The notes: generated by a model from the letters alone, not told the origin. A DNA stretch of 64,000 nt from Ancylobacter polymorphus (GCF_030813495.1 NZ_JAUSUI010000002.1:496001-560000), one strand, 5' to 3'; counted from the first letter of the stretch, positions 18,385-26,709 are shown. Made by a program: numbers and translations.

Positions 18385-18921
18385 TCAGGCCCGGCGCGTC
18401 TGGCTGCCGCTGGCGACCAGCATCCCGGCAAGTTTCTCCGAGACATAGCCGAAGGCGGCGCCTACGATCATCGACAGCACGATTGTCACCAGCGGGTTGG
18501 CGAGGCCGGCGGCCGTGAGGTTGGCAAGCCCGTCGGTGGTGAGCAGCGCGTAGCCTGCGGTCGCCGCGAAGCCATAGACCATCGCTGGAATGGCGGCGAA
18601 GGCCGGGAGGTGGCCGAGCAGGATCATCACCAGCACGCCGACGCCGACGCAGAGGCCGGCCCAGACGGGCAGGCCGAGCGTCTCGCCAAACCCGCCCCGG
18701 CTGACGGCCAGAAGCGTCAGCCAGGCCATGACGGCGCCGGCGATGTTCGCCAGCACCGTTGCCTTAAGACCGGCCTCCTTGCCACCGCAATGGAAGTAGC
18801 AGGCCCAGGCGATGAAGGCGGCCCAGATTTGCAGACCCCCGGCCAGCGGGCCGAGAAACAGCCAGGTGGCGATGCCCCCAAGGACGCCGACACTGATGGC
18901 CAGAGCTGAAACAAGCGACAT
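18385..18921 (-). CDS. DUF1097 inner-membrane protein
   Basis: The 178-residue protein is almost entirely hydrophobic with about five helices. It shows the DUF1097 pattern: GGIATWLFLGPL, IWAAFIAWACYFHCGG, and PAMVYGFAATAGYALLT. The function is unknown. It ends 35 bases from tlyA in convergent orientation. Upstream (18922-19135) is an unusually AT-rich 214-base gap, divergent from the RNA methyltransferase gene, which probably holds both promoters; no clear consensus pair was found there. Confidence 0.8.
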   Translation of the reverse strand: MSLVSALAISVGVLGGIATWLFLGPLAGGLQIWAAFIAWACYFHCGGKEAGLKATVLANIAGAVMAWLTLLAVSRGGFGETLGLPVWAGLCVGVGVLVMILLGHLPAFAAIPAMVYGFAATAGYALLTTDGLANLTAAGLANPLVTIVLSMIVGAAFGYVSEKLAGMLVASGSQTRRA

Positions 18922-19135
18922 GCGTTTCCCCTTTTTTCTGGATTTGGATACTTATTATTATGTGCAGATGCTAAGTAGAAACGGACGACCATCTGGTACG
19001 ATGGAGTCGACCTCTACCAAAATACATGAGTCTCTTTGAATAAGAATGGACCGCGAACGTTTTTGTGCGCTTTTGTCGCATGCCAATAGTTTCAATACAT
19101 TATAACCCATAACGCATGATGGAGTTGCGCCGCGC

Positions 19136-20395
19136 ATGAAGGTCGTCACGCTGGACATCGATCGCCTGGGCCACCGTGGCGACGGCATTGCCGACACGCC
19201 GGAGGGGCCGGTTTTCGTGCCGCTGACCTTGCCCGGCGAAAGGGTGGAGGTGGCGCGCGAGCAGGAGCGGGCGCGCCTGCTCGCCATCCGCACGCCGAGT
19301 CCCGAAAGGGTGGAGCCGATCTGCCCGCATGTCGGCCTGTGTGGCGGCTGTGCGCTCCAACACTGGGCGCCGGCGCCCTATGAAACCTGGAAACGCAGCC
19401 TCGTGGTCGAGGCGCTGGCGCGGGCGGGGCTCGCCACCGAGGTGGCGCCGCTGCTCCCCGCGCATGGCGACGGGCGTCGCCGGGCGACCTTCCACGCCCG
19501 GGGCACTGGCGGCAGCGCGCCGAAAGGGCGTGACACGCTGGCGGTCGGCTTTGCCGGACGGCGCAGCCACGCGGTGGTGGCCATCGACGCCTGCCCCATT
19601 CTGGCGCCGGGACTCGATGGTGCGCTGGCGGCCGCCTGGGCGGTGGCGCAGGAACTGGTGCCGCTGGCCAAGCCGCTCGACCTTCAGGTGACGGCGACCG
19701 AAACCGGGCTCGACATGGATGTGCGCGGCAGTGGCCCGTTGAAGCCGGACCGCGTCGCCGCTCTGGCGCAGATCGCCGGCGCGCACCGGCTGGCGCGTCT
19801 CACCCGTCATGGCGAACTGGTGCTGCAGCGCGAGCCGCCGCTGCTCACCATGGGCCGGGCGCGGGTGGCCCTGCCGCCGGGCTCGTTTCTGCAGGCGACG
19901 GCGGCGGGGGAGGCGGCGCTGGCGCGGCTGGTGATGGCAGCGGTGGACGACGCGCGCGGCGCGGCGCGGGCGGTGGACCTGTTCTCCGGTGTCGGCACCT
20001 TCGCCCTGCGGCTGGCCGAGCGGGTACGGGTGACGGCCTATGAATCCTCCGCCCCCGCCATCGAGGCGCTGAACAAGGCGGTGCGGGGGGCGGCGGGGCT
20101 CAAGCCGCTGGCCGGCGAGGTGCGGGACCTGTTCCGCCGGCCGCTGCTGGCGCAGGAGATGAAAGGCGTGGATGTCGCGGTGTTCGATCCACCGCGCCAG
20201 GGGGCCGAGGCGCAGGCCCGCGAGCTGGCGGCGAGCGCGGTGCCGCTGGTGATCGGCGTGTCCTGCGACCCCGTCACCTTCGCGCGCGACGCGCAGATCC
20301 TCACCGAGGGCGGCTACCGGCTGGAGCGCGTCACCCCGGTCGACCAGTTCCTCTATTCCTCGCATGTGGAACTGGTGGGGGTATTCCTGCGCTGA
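19136..20395 (+). CDS. Class I RNA m5U methyltransferase (RlmD/TrmA family)
   Basis: The protein has an N-terminal TRAM-like part ([20 protein letters not shown]) and an iron-sulphur cluster site formed by [15 protein letters not shown] plus a later Cys (DACPIL). The SAM motif is [17 protein letters not shown], and the catalytic region is [11 protein letters not shown]...[11 protein letters not shown], whose Cys attacks the uracil ring. These are the marks of RlmC/RlmD-type 23S rRNA methyltransferases, though TrmA-like tRNA activity cannot be excluded. At 419 residues the length is typical. It belongs to the dxs-tlyA-RNA methyltransferase neighbourhood, with the DUF1097 gene lying between. 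Confidence 0.9.
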   Translation: MKVVTLDIDRLGHRGDGIADTPEGPVFVPLTLPGERVEVAREQERARLLAIRTPSPERVEPICPHVGLCGGCALQHWAPAPYETWKRSLVVEALARAGLATEVAPLLPAHGDGRRRATFHARGTGGSAPKGRDTLAVGFAGRRSHAVVAIDACPILAPGLDGALAAAWAVAQELVPLAKPLDLQVTATETGLDMDVRGSGPLKPDRVAALAQIAGAHRLARLTRHGELVLQREPPLLTMGRARVALPPGSFLQATAAGEAALARLVMAAVDDARGAARAVDLFSGVGTFALRLAERVRVTAYESSAPAIEALNKAVRGAAGLKPLAGEVRDLFRRPLLAQEMKGVDVAVFDPPRQGAEAQARELAASAVPLVIGVSCDPVTFARDAQILTEGGYRLERVTPVDQFLYSSHVELVGVFLR

Positions 20396-20401
20396 ACGGC
20401 G

Positions 20402-21208
20402 TCAATTGCCCCAGCGCTCCATCCACATGCGCTCGCCGATGGAGCAGGACACGCGCGGCTCGGCGGCGGAGGCGGGCCGCAAAAGCGGCGCGGCGGGCGG
20501 GCGGATGCCGGCGATCTCCAGCACCAGCTTGGTCTTGATGGCGTCGGCGAATTCGTGCGTGCCGCGCACGGGAATGACAAAAGCGCCCGGCCCGCCGATC
20601 ACGCAGTCCTCGTAATAGATGTCGAGGTCGCCAATATCGAGCAGCGAGCCACCGGCCTCCTTCAGCATCAGCGGCAGGCCGTTAATGGTGATGCCGCGCG
20701 CCACCACCGCGTCGCGGGTGACATCCACCAGCGGCCCCTGATTATTGGTGCCGTCGCCCGATATGTCGATCACACGTCTCAGGCCACGAATGCCGTTGCC
20801 CTCCATCAGGTCGGCACCGAAGGTCATGGCGCTGGAAATGGAGGTGCGGTAGACGCGCCGCAACGGCGCCCGGCTGATCGCGTCGGCGAAAGCGCGGGCC
20901 TCACCGGGGCTGCCGATCAGCATCCAGTCGACCACCAGCTTCTGCTCATCCGCCCCCGCCCATTCGACATAGGCGATGGCGACGCGGCCATGCGGGCCGA
21001 GCCGCAACGCGCTCAGGAATTCCGGCGAGGTGACGGCGGCGATATAGCCCTCGCGCTGGAGAGCGAGTTCGTCGAGGTCCATGGAGTAGGACACGTCGAC
21101 CGCCAGCACCAATTCGACATCGACGATCGTGTCGGCGCGGGCGGCAGCCGGCGCGCTCACACCCAACAGCGCCGCGACCAGGGCGGCAAAGGCACGCACA
21201 CACGCCAT
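20402..21208 (-). CDS. DUF1194 von Willebrand-A-like exported protein
   Basis: The protein has a signal peptide (ACVRAFAALVAALLGVSAPAAARA) and then DTIVDVELVLAVDVSYSMDLDE, where DVSYS is a MIDAS metal site of the vWA fold. Conserved DUF1194 segments such as VIDISGDGTNNQGP, NGLPLM and DLDIYYEDCVIGGPGAFV follow. It is probably periplasmic and its role is unknown; vWA proteins usually mediate metal-dependent protein contacts. It converges with the RNA methyltransferase gene, leaving only 6 bases between stops. Confidence 0.85.
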   Translation of the reverse strand: MACVRAFAALVAALLGVSAPAAARADTIVDVELVLAVDVSYSMDLDELALQREGYIAAVTSPEFLSALRLGPHGRVAIAYVEWAGADEQKLVVDWMLIGSPGEARAFADAISRAPLRRVYRTSISSAMTFGADLMEGNGIRGLRRVIDISGDGTNNQGPLVDVTRDAVVARGITINGLPLMLKEAGGSLLDIGDLDIYYEDCVIGGPGAFVIPVRGTHEFADAIKTKLVLEIAGIRPPAAPLLRPASAAEPRVSCSIGERMWMERWGN

Positions 21209-21370
21209 CGCGACCTCCGTCCTTGACGGGTCTCGACGTGTCAGAGACGCGTCGTCACGATGGTGACACGGGCCTTTCCCGGCCAGAAGCCGAAAGTGCA
21301 GGCAGAAGCGCCCGGGCGATGCCGTTCGCGTGAGCGGGCTCTACGGGGATAGGGCCGCGCTCGCCGCCGT

Positions 21371-22675
21371 TCAGCCGTCCAGCATCTCCGTGCCCAGAAT
21401 CTCGATGCCGAAGCCGGCGACGCCGACATAGGTGCGCGCGCGCGACGCCAGCAGGCGGATGGAGGAAATGCCGAGATCGCGCAGGATCTGCGCGCCGAGG
21501 CCGACCTCGCGCCAGTTCTGGTCGCGCAGCTTGGCGCTTTCGATCCTGTCCTCGCCGCCGACGGTGGATACCGGCACGCCGGTCGTGCCGTCGCGCAGAT
21601 AGACCAGCACGCCGCGCCCTTCGGCCTTGATGCGCTCCAGCGAGGCGCGCAGCGCCTTGCCGCCGGTGAACACGTCGCCGATCGGGTCGGCCCGGTGCAG
21701 CCGCACCAGCACGTCGCGCCCGTCGCCGATCTTGCCGTAGACGAGGGCGATATGGTTCACCGGCTCGAACGGCGTGACATAGGAAATGGCGTGCATCTCG
21801 CCCACAATGGTGGGGGCGGCGAATTCGGCGGTGCGGCTCACCAGCTTCTCGCGCAGCTGGCGATAGGCGATGAGATCGGCCACCGAGACGCGGGTGAGTT
21901 TGTGCGCGGCGGCGAAGTCCGCGACCTTCGGCCCGCGCATCACCGTGCCGTCGTCATTGACCAGTTCGCAGATGACGCCGACCGGCTCCAGCCCGGCGAG
22001 GCGGCACAGATCCACCGCCGCCTCGGTATGGCCGGAGCGCATGAGCACGCCGCCTTCCCGAGCGATGAGCGGGAAGATGTGGCCGGGGCGCACGAAATCC
22101 ACCGCGCCGGCATTGGGGTTGGCGAGGCCGCGCACGGTGGCGGTGCGGTCCTCGGCGGAAATGCCCGTGGTGGTGCCGTGGCGGTAATCCACCGAGATGG
22201 TGAAGGCAGTGGCGTGGGGGGCGTCGTTATCCGTCACCATCGGGTTCAGTCGCAGCCGCTTGGCGTGCTCGGCGGTGAGCGGGGTGCAGACGATGCCCGA
22301 GGTGTGGCGGACGATGAAGGCGAGCTTTTCCGCCGTCGCGAACTGGGCGGCGACGATGAGGTCGCCCTCGTTCTCGCGGTCGTCGTCATCGGTGACGACG
22401 AGCATCTCGCCACGGGCAAAGGCTTCGATGGCCGCTTCGACGCGGGCCTGCAGATTATCGCTCATGAAGGTCGCTTCCACGCTCGCCAGCCCGAGGAAAT
22501 CGTTCGGCGTCACCGCGCCGCCGGTAGCGGCGGCGATGCGCGCGCCCGCTTCCCGCGAGATCCAGGCCGTCTCGTCCTTGCACAGCGCGGTGATGCTGGC
22601 GGGCGACAGGCCGACGGCGCGCGCGAAGGCGCTCTTGGTCGTGCCTGAGGTGGTGAGCCAGTCCGCGAGTTTCAT
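21371..22675 (-). CDS. ribB: HTH-RibB-pseudoRibA fusion (RibBX-type DHBP synthase)
   Basis: The central part (about residues 72-270) is 3,4-dihydroxy-2-butanone 4-phosphate synthase, which makes the four-carbon unit of riboflavin from ribulose 5-phosphate. DDDDRENEGDLIVAAQ and HGTTTGISAEDRT are diagnostic. Residues 1-62 form a Cro/YdaS-like helix-turn-helix (TKSAFARAVGLSPASITALC...GGAVTPNDFLG). The C-terminal 160 residues resemble GTP cyclohydrolase II, but the three zinc cysteines are missing (RADPIGDVFTGGKALRAS in place of a Cys-rich loop), so that activity should be lost. The start at 22675 lacks a ribosome site. An internal ATG at 22465 with GGAAG upstream could give a product without the HTH. 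Confidence 0.92.
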   Translation of the reverse strand: MKLADWLTTSGTTKSAFARAVGLSPASITALCKDETAWISREAGARIAAATGGAVTPNDFLGLASVEATFMSDNLQARVEAAIEAFARGEMLVVTDDDDRENEGDLIVAAQFATAEKLAFIVRHTSGIVCTPLTAEHAKRLRLNPMVTDNDAPHATAFTISVDYRHGTTTGISAEDRTATVRGLANPNAGAVDFVRPGHIFPLIAREGGVLMRSGHTEAAVDLCRLAGLEPVGVICELVNDDGTVMRGPKVADFAAAHKLTRVSVADLIAYRQLREKLVSRTAEFAAPTIVGEMHAISYVTPFEPVNHIALVYGKIGDGRDVLVRLHRADPIGDVFTGGKALRASLERIKAEGRGVLVYLRDGTTGVPVSTVGGEDRIESAKLRDQNWREVGLGAQILRDLGISSIRLLASRARTYVGVAGFGIEILGTEMLDG

Positions 22676-22682
22676 GACCGAC

Positions 22683-22711
22683 AGGCTAGGCCGCCCCGCT
22701 TTCGTTCGCAA
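22683..22711 (-). promoter_or_regulatory. Predicted ribB promoter giving a leaderless mRNA
   Basis: On the minus strand, -35 TTGCGA (22706-22711), a 17-base spacer and -10 TAGCCT (22683-22688) end 7 bases before the ribB ATG. Transcription would start at or next to the start codon, which fits the absence of a Shine-Dalgarno site. The match to consensus is moderate. Confidence 0.5.
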
Positions 22712-22716
22712 TGAAA
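22700..22716. promoter_or_regulatory. Palindromic operator O2 overlapping the ribB -35
   Basis: The sequence TTTCGTT-CGC-AATGAAA has 6 of 7 arm positions symmetric. It has the same TTTC-N9-GAAA form as the palindrome at 22728 and covers the predicted -35 hexamer. It is a plausible binding site for the HTH domain encoded by ribB itself. Confidence 0.6.
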
Positions 22717-22727
22717 AGATGTGGAGT

Positions 22728-22744
22728 TTTCAGTGATACTGAAA
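22728..22744. promoter_or_regulatory. Palindromic operator O1 upstream of ribB
   Basis: The perfect 7-bp inverted repeat TTTCAGT-GAT-ACTGAAA has its centre 28 bp from that of O2 at 22700. The size and symmetry are typical of Cro/CI-type repressor sites. Confidence 0.65.
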
Positions 22745-22837
22745 GGGGCGCGCGCGGGCAGGCCAAGGCCGCGCGGGCAGCCGGAAGCACCCCGTCGCCG
22801 GTTCGGGCGCGGAGCTGCGGGCCGGCACGTCGCCTGC

Positions 22838-22922
22838 CGCCCCGAAAAGGGGCGTGCGGGGCGCCGGGGCGGAAACCCCGGCGGTCGCCTGCACCATGTG
22901 TGAAAAGGTGGTGCAAGCAGGT
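22838..22922 (+). other. Cluster of three strong hairpins, possible structured RNA
   Basis: Three successive stem-loops occur: CGCCCC-GAAAA-GGGGCG (22838-22854), GCCGGGG-CGGAAA-CCCCGGC (22863-22882), and a third built on TGCACCA / TGGTGCA with GCAGG closing below (about 22888-22922). The loops read GAAA on the plus strand, which favours a plus-strand RNA divergent from ribB. It matches no riboswitch or RNA family I can recognise, and the FMN riboswitch consensus is absent. Confidence 0.35.
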
Positions 22923-23280
22923 CGTCAACCGTCCGACGCGCCGCCTCCGGCGCCCCGCAACGCGGTGTTTCTAGGCTTGCTCCATGCGCGCCCGGGAGGA
23001 CTGTCGCTTTCTATCCTCCCCTGTGGGGTGCTTGACGCGCCGGCGCGCCCTTGTCGGACGGGTCGGCGCGCGTCGCCCCGTGGCCGGTGGGAAGACCGAC
23101 CGGGGACGCATGGCTTGGGCCGCCGGGCCTTGGGGTGCGTTATCCCCGCCGCTCGGCCACCGCCCCCACCCCGCGCGAGCCGGCCGCTCCGGTTGCGCCC
23201 CCTTCGTCGGGATGAGGTGGGGCAAGGATGGCAGAGGAAAACATCCCTGTCTAGGATTTTATTCTTTAATGGGCGCGCGC
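22923..23280. other. Non-coding stretch, nothing recognised
   Basis: This is GC-rich sequence between the hairpin cluster and the repeat at 23281. Reading frames through it are composed of Arg/Pro/Gly-rich low-complexity and match no family I know. A GGGAGGA / TCCTCCC inverted repeat (about 22999-23025) and a short AT-rich patch (23243-23270) are the only structure seen. Confidence 0.4.
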
Positions 23281-23443
23281 CGTCATCCCGGACGGCCGTC
23301 AGGCCGATCCGGGATCGTGCCGATATCGTGCCAACATTGGGCGAGCGATCCCGGCTCTCCGCTACGCTCCGGCCGGGATGACGACGGGCGCATGAGGGGG
23401 AGGCGATCCCGGCTCTCCGCTGCGCTTCGGCCGGGATGACGAC
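23281..23443. repeat. Dispersed repeat family B, copy 1 (with extra right half)
   Basis: The left hairpin CGTCATCCCGGACGGCC...GATCCGGGATCG is followed by two right halves GCGATCCCGGCTCTCCGC...GGCCGGGATGACGACG. Related copies are at 39234, 43651, 53349 and 57532. It lies after the aroC stop (aroC is on the minus strand) and may act as a terminator or mRNA-end structure. Confidence 0.8.
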
Positions 23444-23496
23444 GCTTGGCGATGGATGCTGCCGCTTCGCCCCCGCCCCGCCCGGACGCGCCAGCC

Positions 23497-24609
23497 TCAG
23501 CGCGGGAACGGCCAGGCCGGCGGGGTGCCCACCTGGCCGCGATGGCGCAGGAGATGGTCGGCGAGCACGCAGGCCACCATCGCCTCGCCCACCGGGACGG
23601 CGCGGATGCCGACGCAGGGGTCGTGCCGGCCCTTGGTGACGATCTCCGCATCCTCGCCATGGCGCGTCACCGTGCGGCGCGGGGTCAGGATGGAGGAGGT
23701 GGGCTTGACCGCGAAGCGCACCACCACCGGCTGGCCGGTGGAAATGCCGCCGAGCACGCCGCCGGCATGGTTGGCGAGGAAGACCGGGCGTCCGTCATTG
23801 CCCATGCGCATCTCGTCGGCATTGTCCTCGCCGGTGAGCGTGGCGCTGGCGAAGCCCTCGCCGATCTCCACGCCCTTGACCGCATTGATGCTCATCAGCG
23901 CCGCCGCGAGGTCGGCGTCGAGCTTGCCATAGAGCGGGGCACCGAGGCCCGGCGGCACGCCTTCGGCCACCACCTCGATCACCGCGCCGACCGAGGAGCC
24001 GGATTTGCGGATGCCATCGAGATAATCCGCCATGCGCGCGGCGGCCTCGGCGTCCGGGCAGAAGAACGGGTTGCGGCCGATCTCGGCGCTGTCCCAGTTC
24101 GCCCGGTCGATGCCGATCTCGCCCATCTGCACCAGCGCGCCGGTGATCGTCACATCAGGCAGTACCTTGGCGGCGATGGCGCCGGCGGCGACGCGCACCG
24201 CCGTCTCGCGCGCGGAGGAGCGCCCGCCGCCGCGATGGTCGCGCAGGCCGTATTTCACGTCATAGGCATAATCGGCATGGCCGGGGCGGTAGCTCTCGGA
24301 AATCGCCGAATAATCCTTGGAGCGCTGGTCGACATTCTCGATGAGGAAGGCGATCGGCGTGCCGGTGGAAATGAGCGTGCCGTCGTCCTCGGCCAGCGTG
24401 CCGGAGAGGATGCGCACCTCGTCCGGCTCGCGGCGCTGGGTGGTGAAGCGCGACTGGCCGGGCCGGCGGCGGTCGAGCGCGGCCTGCACCTCCTCCAGCC
24501 GGAAGCGGATGCCGGGCGGGCAGCCATCGATCACCCCGCCAATCGCCGGGCCATGGCTCTCGCCGAAGGTGGTGACACGGAAGAGATGGCCGAAACTGTT
24601 GAAGGACAT
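23497..24609 (-). CDS. aroC: Chorismate synthase
   Basis: AroC converts EPSP to chorismate, the last common step to aromatic amino acids, using reduced FMN. The sequence has the usual landmarks: [71 protein letters not shown] and the C-terminal [18 protein letters not shown]. At 370 residues it is full length. It stands alone, with ribB downstream beyond a long non-coding gap; chorismate synthase needs flavin, but the gap argues against a shared transcript. Confidence 0.97.
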   Translation of the reverse strand: MSFNSFGHLFRVTTFGESHGPAIGGVIDGCPPGIRFRLEEVQAALDRRRPGQSRFTTQRREPDEVRILSGTLAEDDGTLISTGTPIAFLIENVDQRSKDYSAISESYRPGHADYAYDVKYGLRDHRGGGRSSARETAVRVAAGAIAAKVLPDVTITGALVQMGEIGIDRANWDSAEIGRNPFFCPDAEAAARMADYLDGIRKSGSSVGAVIEVVAEGVPPGLGAPLYGKLDADLAAALMSINAVKGVEIGEGFASATLTGEDNADEMRMGNDGRPVFLANHAGGVLGGISTGQPVVVRFAVKPTSSILTPRRTVTRHGEDAEIVTKGRHDPCVGIRAVPVGEAMVACVLADHLLRHRGQVGTPPAWPFPR

Positions 24610-24766
24610 AGCGGTTCCGCCGGCGGCAGGGGAGGGGTCACGGCGCTTCTAGGCGCCCGCGCGGCGGGCGTCAAACAGCGCGTTGCGCGTGCCCGAGAGA
24701 CCGGCGCATGGCGAATGGCGGCGTTCGTGCTACATCTCTGCCATTCGTGATTGTCAAACCGAGCCG

Positions 24767-26086
24767 ATGCCCCTTTTTGAAATCGCCGTTGTCGTCCTGC
24801 TCGTCCTGATCAATGGCGTGCTCGCCATGGCCGAGCTTTCCGTCGTGTCCGCCCGCCCGGCCCGCCTGCGCTCCATGGCCGATGCCGGCTCCCGCGGCGC
24901 CCGCATGGCGCTGCAGCTCGCCGCCGACCCCGGCCGTTTCCTCTCCACCGTGCAGATCGGCATCACGCTGATCGGCATTCTCGCCGGCGCCTTCTCCGGC
25001 GCCACGCTCGGCACCATGCTGGGCGAATGGCTGCAGGAACAGGGCATGTCGCCGGGCCTTGCCGGCGGCCTCGGCTATTCGCTTGTCGTGGCGGCGATCA
25101 CCTATATCTCGCTGATCATCGGCGAACTCATCCCCAAGCGCCTCGCCTTGCAGAGCCCGGAAAAGCTCGCCGCGCTGGTGGCGCCGGGCATGGTGATGCT
25201 GGCGCGCATCGGCGCGCCGGCGGTGTGGCTGCTCGACATTTCTTCCCGCCTCGTGCTGCGCCTGCTCGGCGAGCACGGCAAGGGCGAGGAGAACAACGTC
25301 ACCGACGAGGAAATCCGCGCCATCGTGCGGGAGGCGGAGACGGCGGGCGTGATCGACCCGGACGAGCGCAAGATGATCGCCGGCGTGATGCGCCTCGCCG
25401 ACCGTCCGGTGCGCGCGGTGATGACGCCGCGCCCCGATGTCGACTGGATCGACCTCACCGACGACCCCGACGCCGTGCGCCAGACCATACGCGAGACGCG
25501 CCACACCCGCATGCCGGCCTGCGAGGGCACGCCGGAGGAGAGCGTCGGCGTCATCGACATTCGCGACCTGCTCGAAGCCTATCTCAATGGCGAGACGCCG
25601 GACCCGCGCAGCCTGGTCAAGCCCGCCGCCGTGCTGGTGGAGACCGCCGGCGCGCTCGATGCGATGAAGGTGCTGCGCCACGCGGAATCGCCGCTGGCGC
25701 TGGTGGTCGACGAATATGGCTCGATGGTCGGCATCCTCACCCCGGCCGACCTGCTCGACGCCATCGCCGGCACGGTGGTGCTGGATGAGGCCGGCCTTGC
25801 CAAGCCCGATGTGGTGGAGCGGGCGGATGGCAGCTATCTCGTCGCCGGCTCGACCCCGGTGGACGAACTCGCCGAAGTGCTCGGCATCCAGCTGCCGCAG
25901 GAAGCGGGCTTCCACACCGCCGCCGGCCTGGTGCTGCATGAGCTGAAGGCGCTGCCGCAGGAGGGCGCGGCCTTCGAATCCATGGGCTGGCGCTTCGAGG
26001 TGGTGGATATGGACGGACGGCGCGTCGACAAGCTGCTGGTCTCGCGCGCCGTGGTGCCGCGCCGCCGCGCGCCGCTGCTGGGCTGA
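24767..26086 (+). CDS. CorC/HlyC-family membrane protein with CBS domains
   Basis: An N-terminal DUF21 membrane domain (residues 1-170, starting MPLFEIAVVVLLVLINGVLAMAELSVVSARPARL) is followed by two CBS domains (about 205-330, VMTPRPDVDWIDL and LVVDEYGSMVGILTPADLLDAI) and a C-terminal CorC_HlyC domain. The family is linked to magnesium or cobalt export or homeostasis. The ATG at 24767 is chosen because it starts the first helix; the longer frame from 24683 adds polar, unconserved residues. It is divergent from aroC and followed by a palindromic repeat. Confidence 0.9.
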   Translation: MPLFEIAVVVLLVLINGVLAMAELSVVSARPARLRSMADAGSRGARMALQLAADPGRFLSTVQIGITLIGILAGAFSGATLGTMLGEWLQEQGMSPGLAGGLGYSLVVAAITYISLIIGELIPKRLALQSPEKLAALVAPGMVMLARIGAPAVWLLDISSRLVLRLLGEHGKGEENNVTDEEIRAIVREAETAGVIDPDERKMIAGVMRLADRPVRAVMTPRPDVDWIDLTDDPDAVRQTIRETRHTRMPACEGTPEESVGVIDIRDLLEAYLNGETPDPRSLVKPAAVLVETAGALDAMKVLRHAESPLALVVDEYGSMVGILTPADLLDAIAGTVVLDEAGLAKPDVVERADGSYLVAGSTPVDELAEVLGIQLPQEAGFHTAAGLVLHELKALPQEGAAFESMGWRFEVVDMDGRRVDKLLVSRAVVPRRRAPLLG

Positions 26087-26092
26087 CCGGCC

Positions 26093-26193
26093 TTAGATCA
26101 TTTCACTGTTTCACGGAAACAGTGAAATGATCTAATTCGTTGTTTTATCGCGTTTTCTTCACGCGAACCGGTATCCACTTCGCTCGAAAACGC
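26093..26193. repeat. Palindromic repeat family A, copy 1
   Basis: A perfect 20-bp stem (26093-26112 with 26116-26135) carries the loop ACG. It is followed by a conserved tail from TTGTTTTATCGCG to CTCGAAAACGCT. The same unit recurs at 49609 with changed stem bases that keep pairing. It lies between the convergent CorC-like and pilin genes. Confidence 0.85.
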
Positions 26194-26194
26194 T

Positions 26195-26437
26195 TCAGCG
26201 CACCATCACATCGACCGACAGCGCCGGGGCCGACGCCGGCAGCCCGCCATAGCGGGTGCCGACGCCGACGACGACGGTGACGATGGCGACCGCGAGCGCG
26301 GCGGCGATCAGGCCATATTCAAGGCCTGTGCCCTGGGGGCGGCGTGCGACGGCGGTGCGACGGCGCGATGCCATCGACTGTCCGACCATTTCCCGTTCCA
26401 CCATTTCGCGCATGGGCCTGTCTCTGCTTGAAATCAT
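26195..26437 (-). CDS. Flp-type IVb pilin
   Basis: This is a small protein with the prepilin signature of tight-adherence pili: a basic leader (SRRRTAVARRPQ), then GTGLEYGLIAAALAVAIVTVVVGVGT, with the conserved Glu five residues after the cleavage glycine (GTGLEYG) and a single hydrophobic helix. Starts at 26437 and 26413 are both possible. No tad/cpa assembly genes are nearby, so it would depend on a system elsewhere. The short C-terminal tail is poorly conserved, as usual. Confidence 0.75.
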   Translation of the reverse strand: MISSRDRPMREMVEREMVGQSMASRRRTAVARRPQGTGLEYGLIAAALAVAIVTVVVGVGTRYGGLPASAPALSVDVMVR

Positions 26438-26541
26438 CCACGTGACATCTGTCTTGGGACAGATTTTGTTGTGGGGTCAGCTTGCGCCTCACACCTTGAC
26501 CACGCGTTAAAGCCAGCCTTGCGCGCTCATCCTCTTGGTCT

Positions 26542-26573
26542 GTGGTTAATGTTTGCCGGAACGGCATGGTTAA
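26542..26573 (-). promoter_or_regulatory. Two CtrA-like half-sites upstream of the pilin
   Basis: On the minus strand TTAACCAT (26566-26573) and TTAACCAC (26542-26549) occur as direct repeats 24 bp apart, about 105-135 bases before the pilin start. TTAACCAT is the CtrA half-site known from alphaproteobacteria, where CtrA drives pilin genes. No full TTAA-N7-TTAA site was found. Confidence 0.4.
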
Positions 26574-26596
26574 TACTTTGTCGCGGCGGGCACTCA

Positions 26597-26709
26597 GAGC
26601 CTGATCCGATCGGGTTGGATCAACCTGATCGGTGAATCAGTCTCTAAAATATTGATAGAGAACGCTTTACCGATCGGATTGCGATGCAATCAGATCGGAA
26701 CGTGCTCTA
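26597..26709. repeat. Palindromic repeat family D overlapping the hrpB stop codon
   Basis: Three hairpins lie in tandem: CCGATCGGGTT / AACCTGATCGG, TCTCTA / TAGAGA, and CCGATCGGATTGC / GCAATCAGATCGG. The unit ends GTGCTCTAG. It resembles the GATC-rich palindromic units ending in GCTCTAG that are scattered through Hyphomicrobiales genomes. Its last bases form the hrpB stop codon (plus-strand CTA at 26707-26709). Confidence 0.7.

Noticed and set aside
22676-22985. FMN riboswitch upstream of ribB, suggested by GGGGCGGAAACCCCGGCGGT
   Set aside because: The motif is on the strand opposite ribB, and the other conserved RFN blocks (AGCCCGYGA, GCCGACGGT with CCGGATG) are absent on both strands.
22854-23381. 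175-residue frame on the plus strand between ribB and aroC
   Set aside because: Arg/Pro-rich, runs into repeat family B, no ribosome site and no family resemblance.
22985-23443. CRISPR array, because of repeated GATCCCGGCTCTCCGC units
   Set aside because: Only two irregular repeats with no uniform spacers, and the same units are scattered singly elsewhere.
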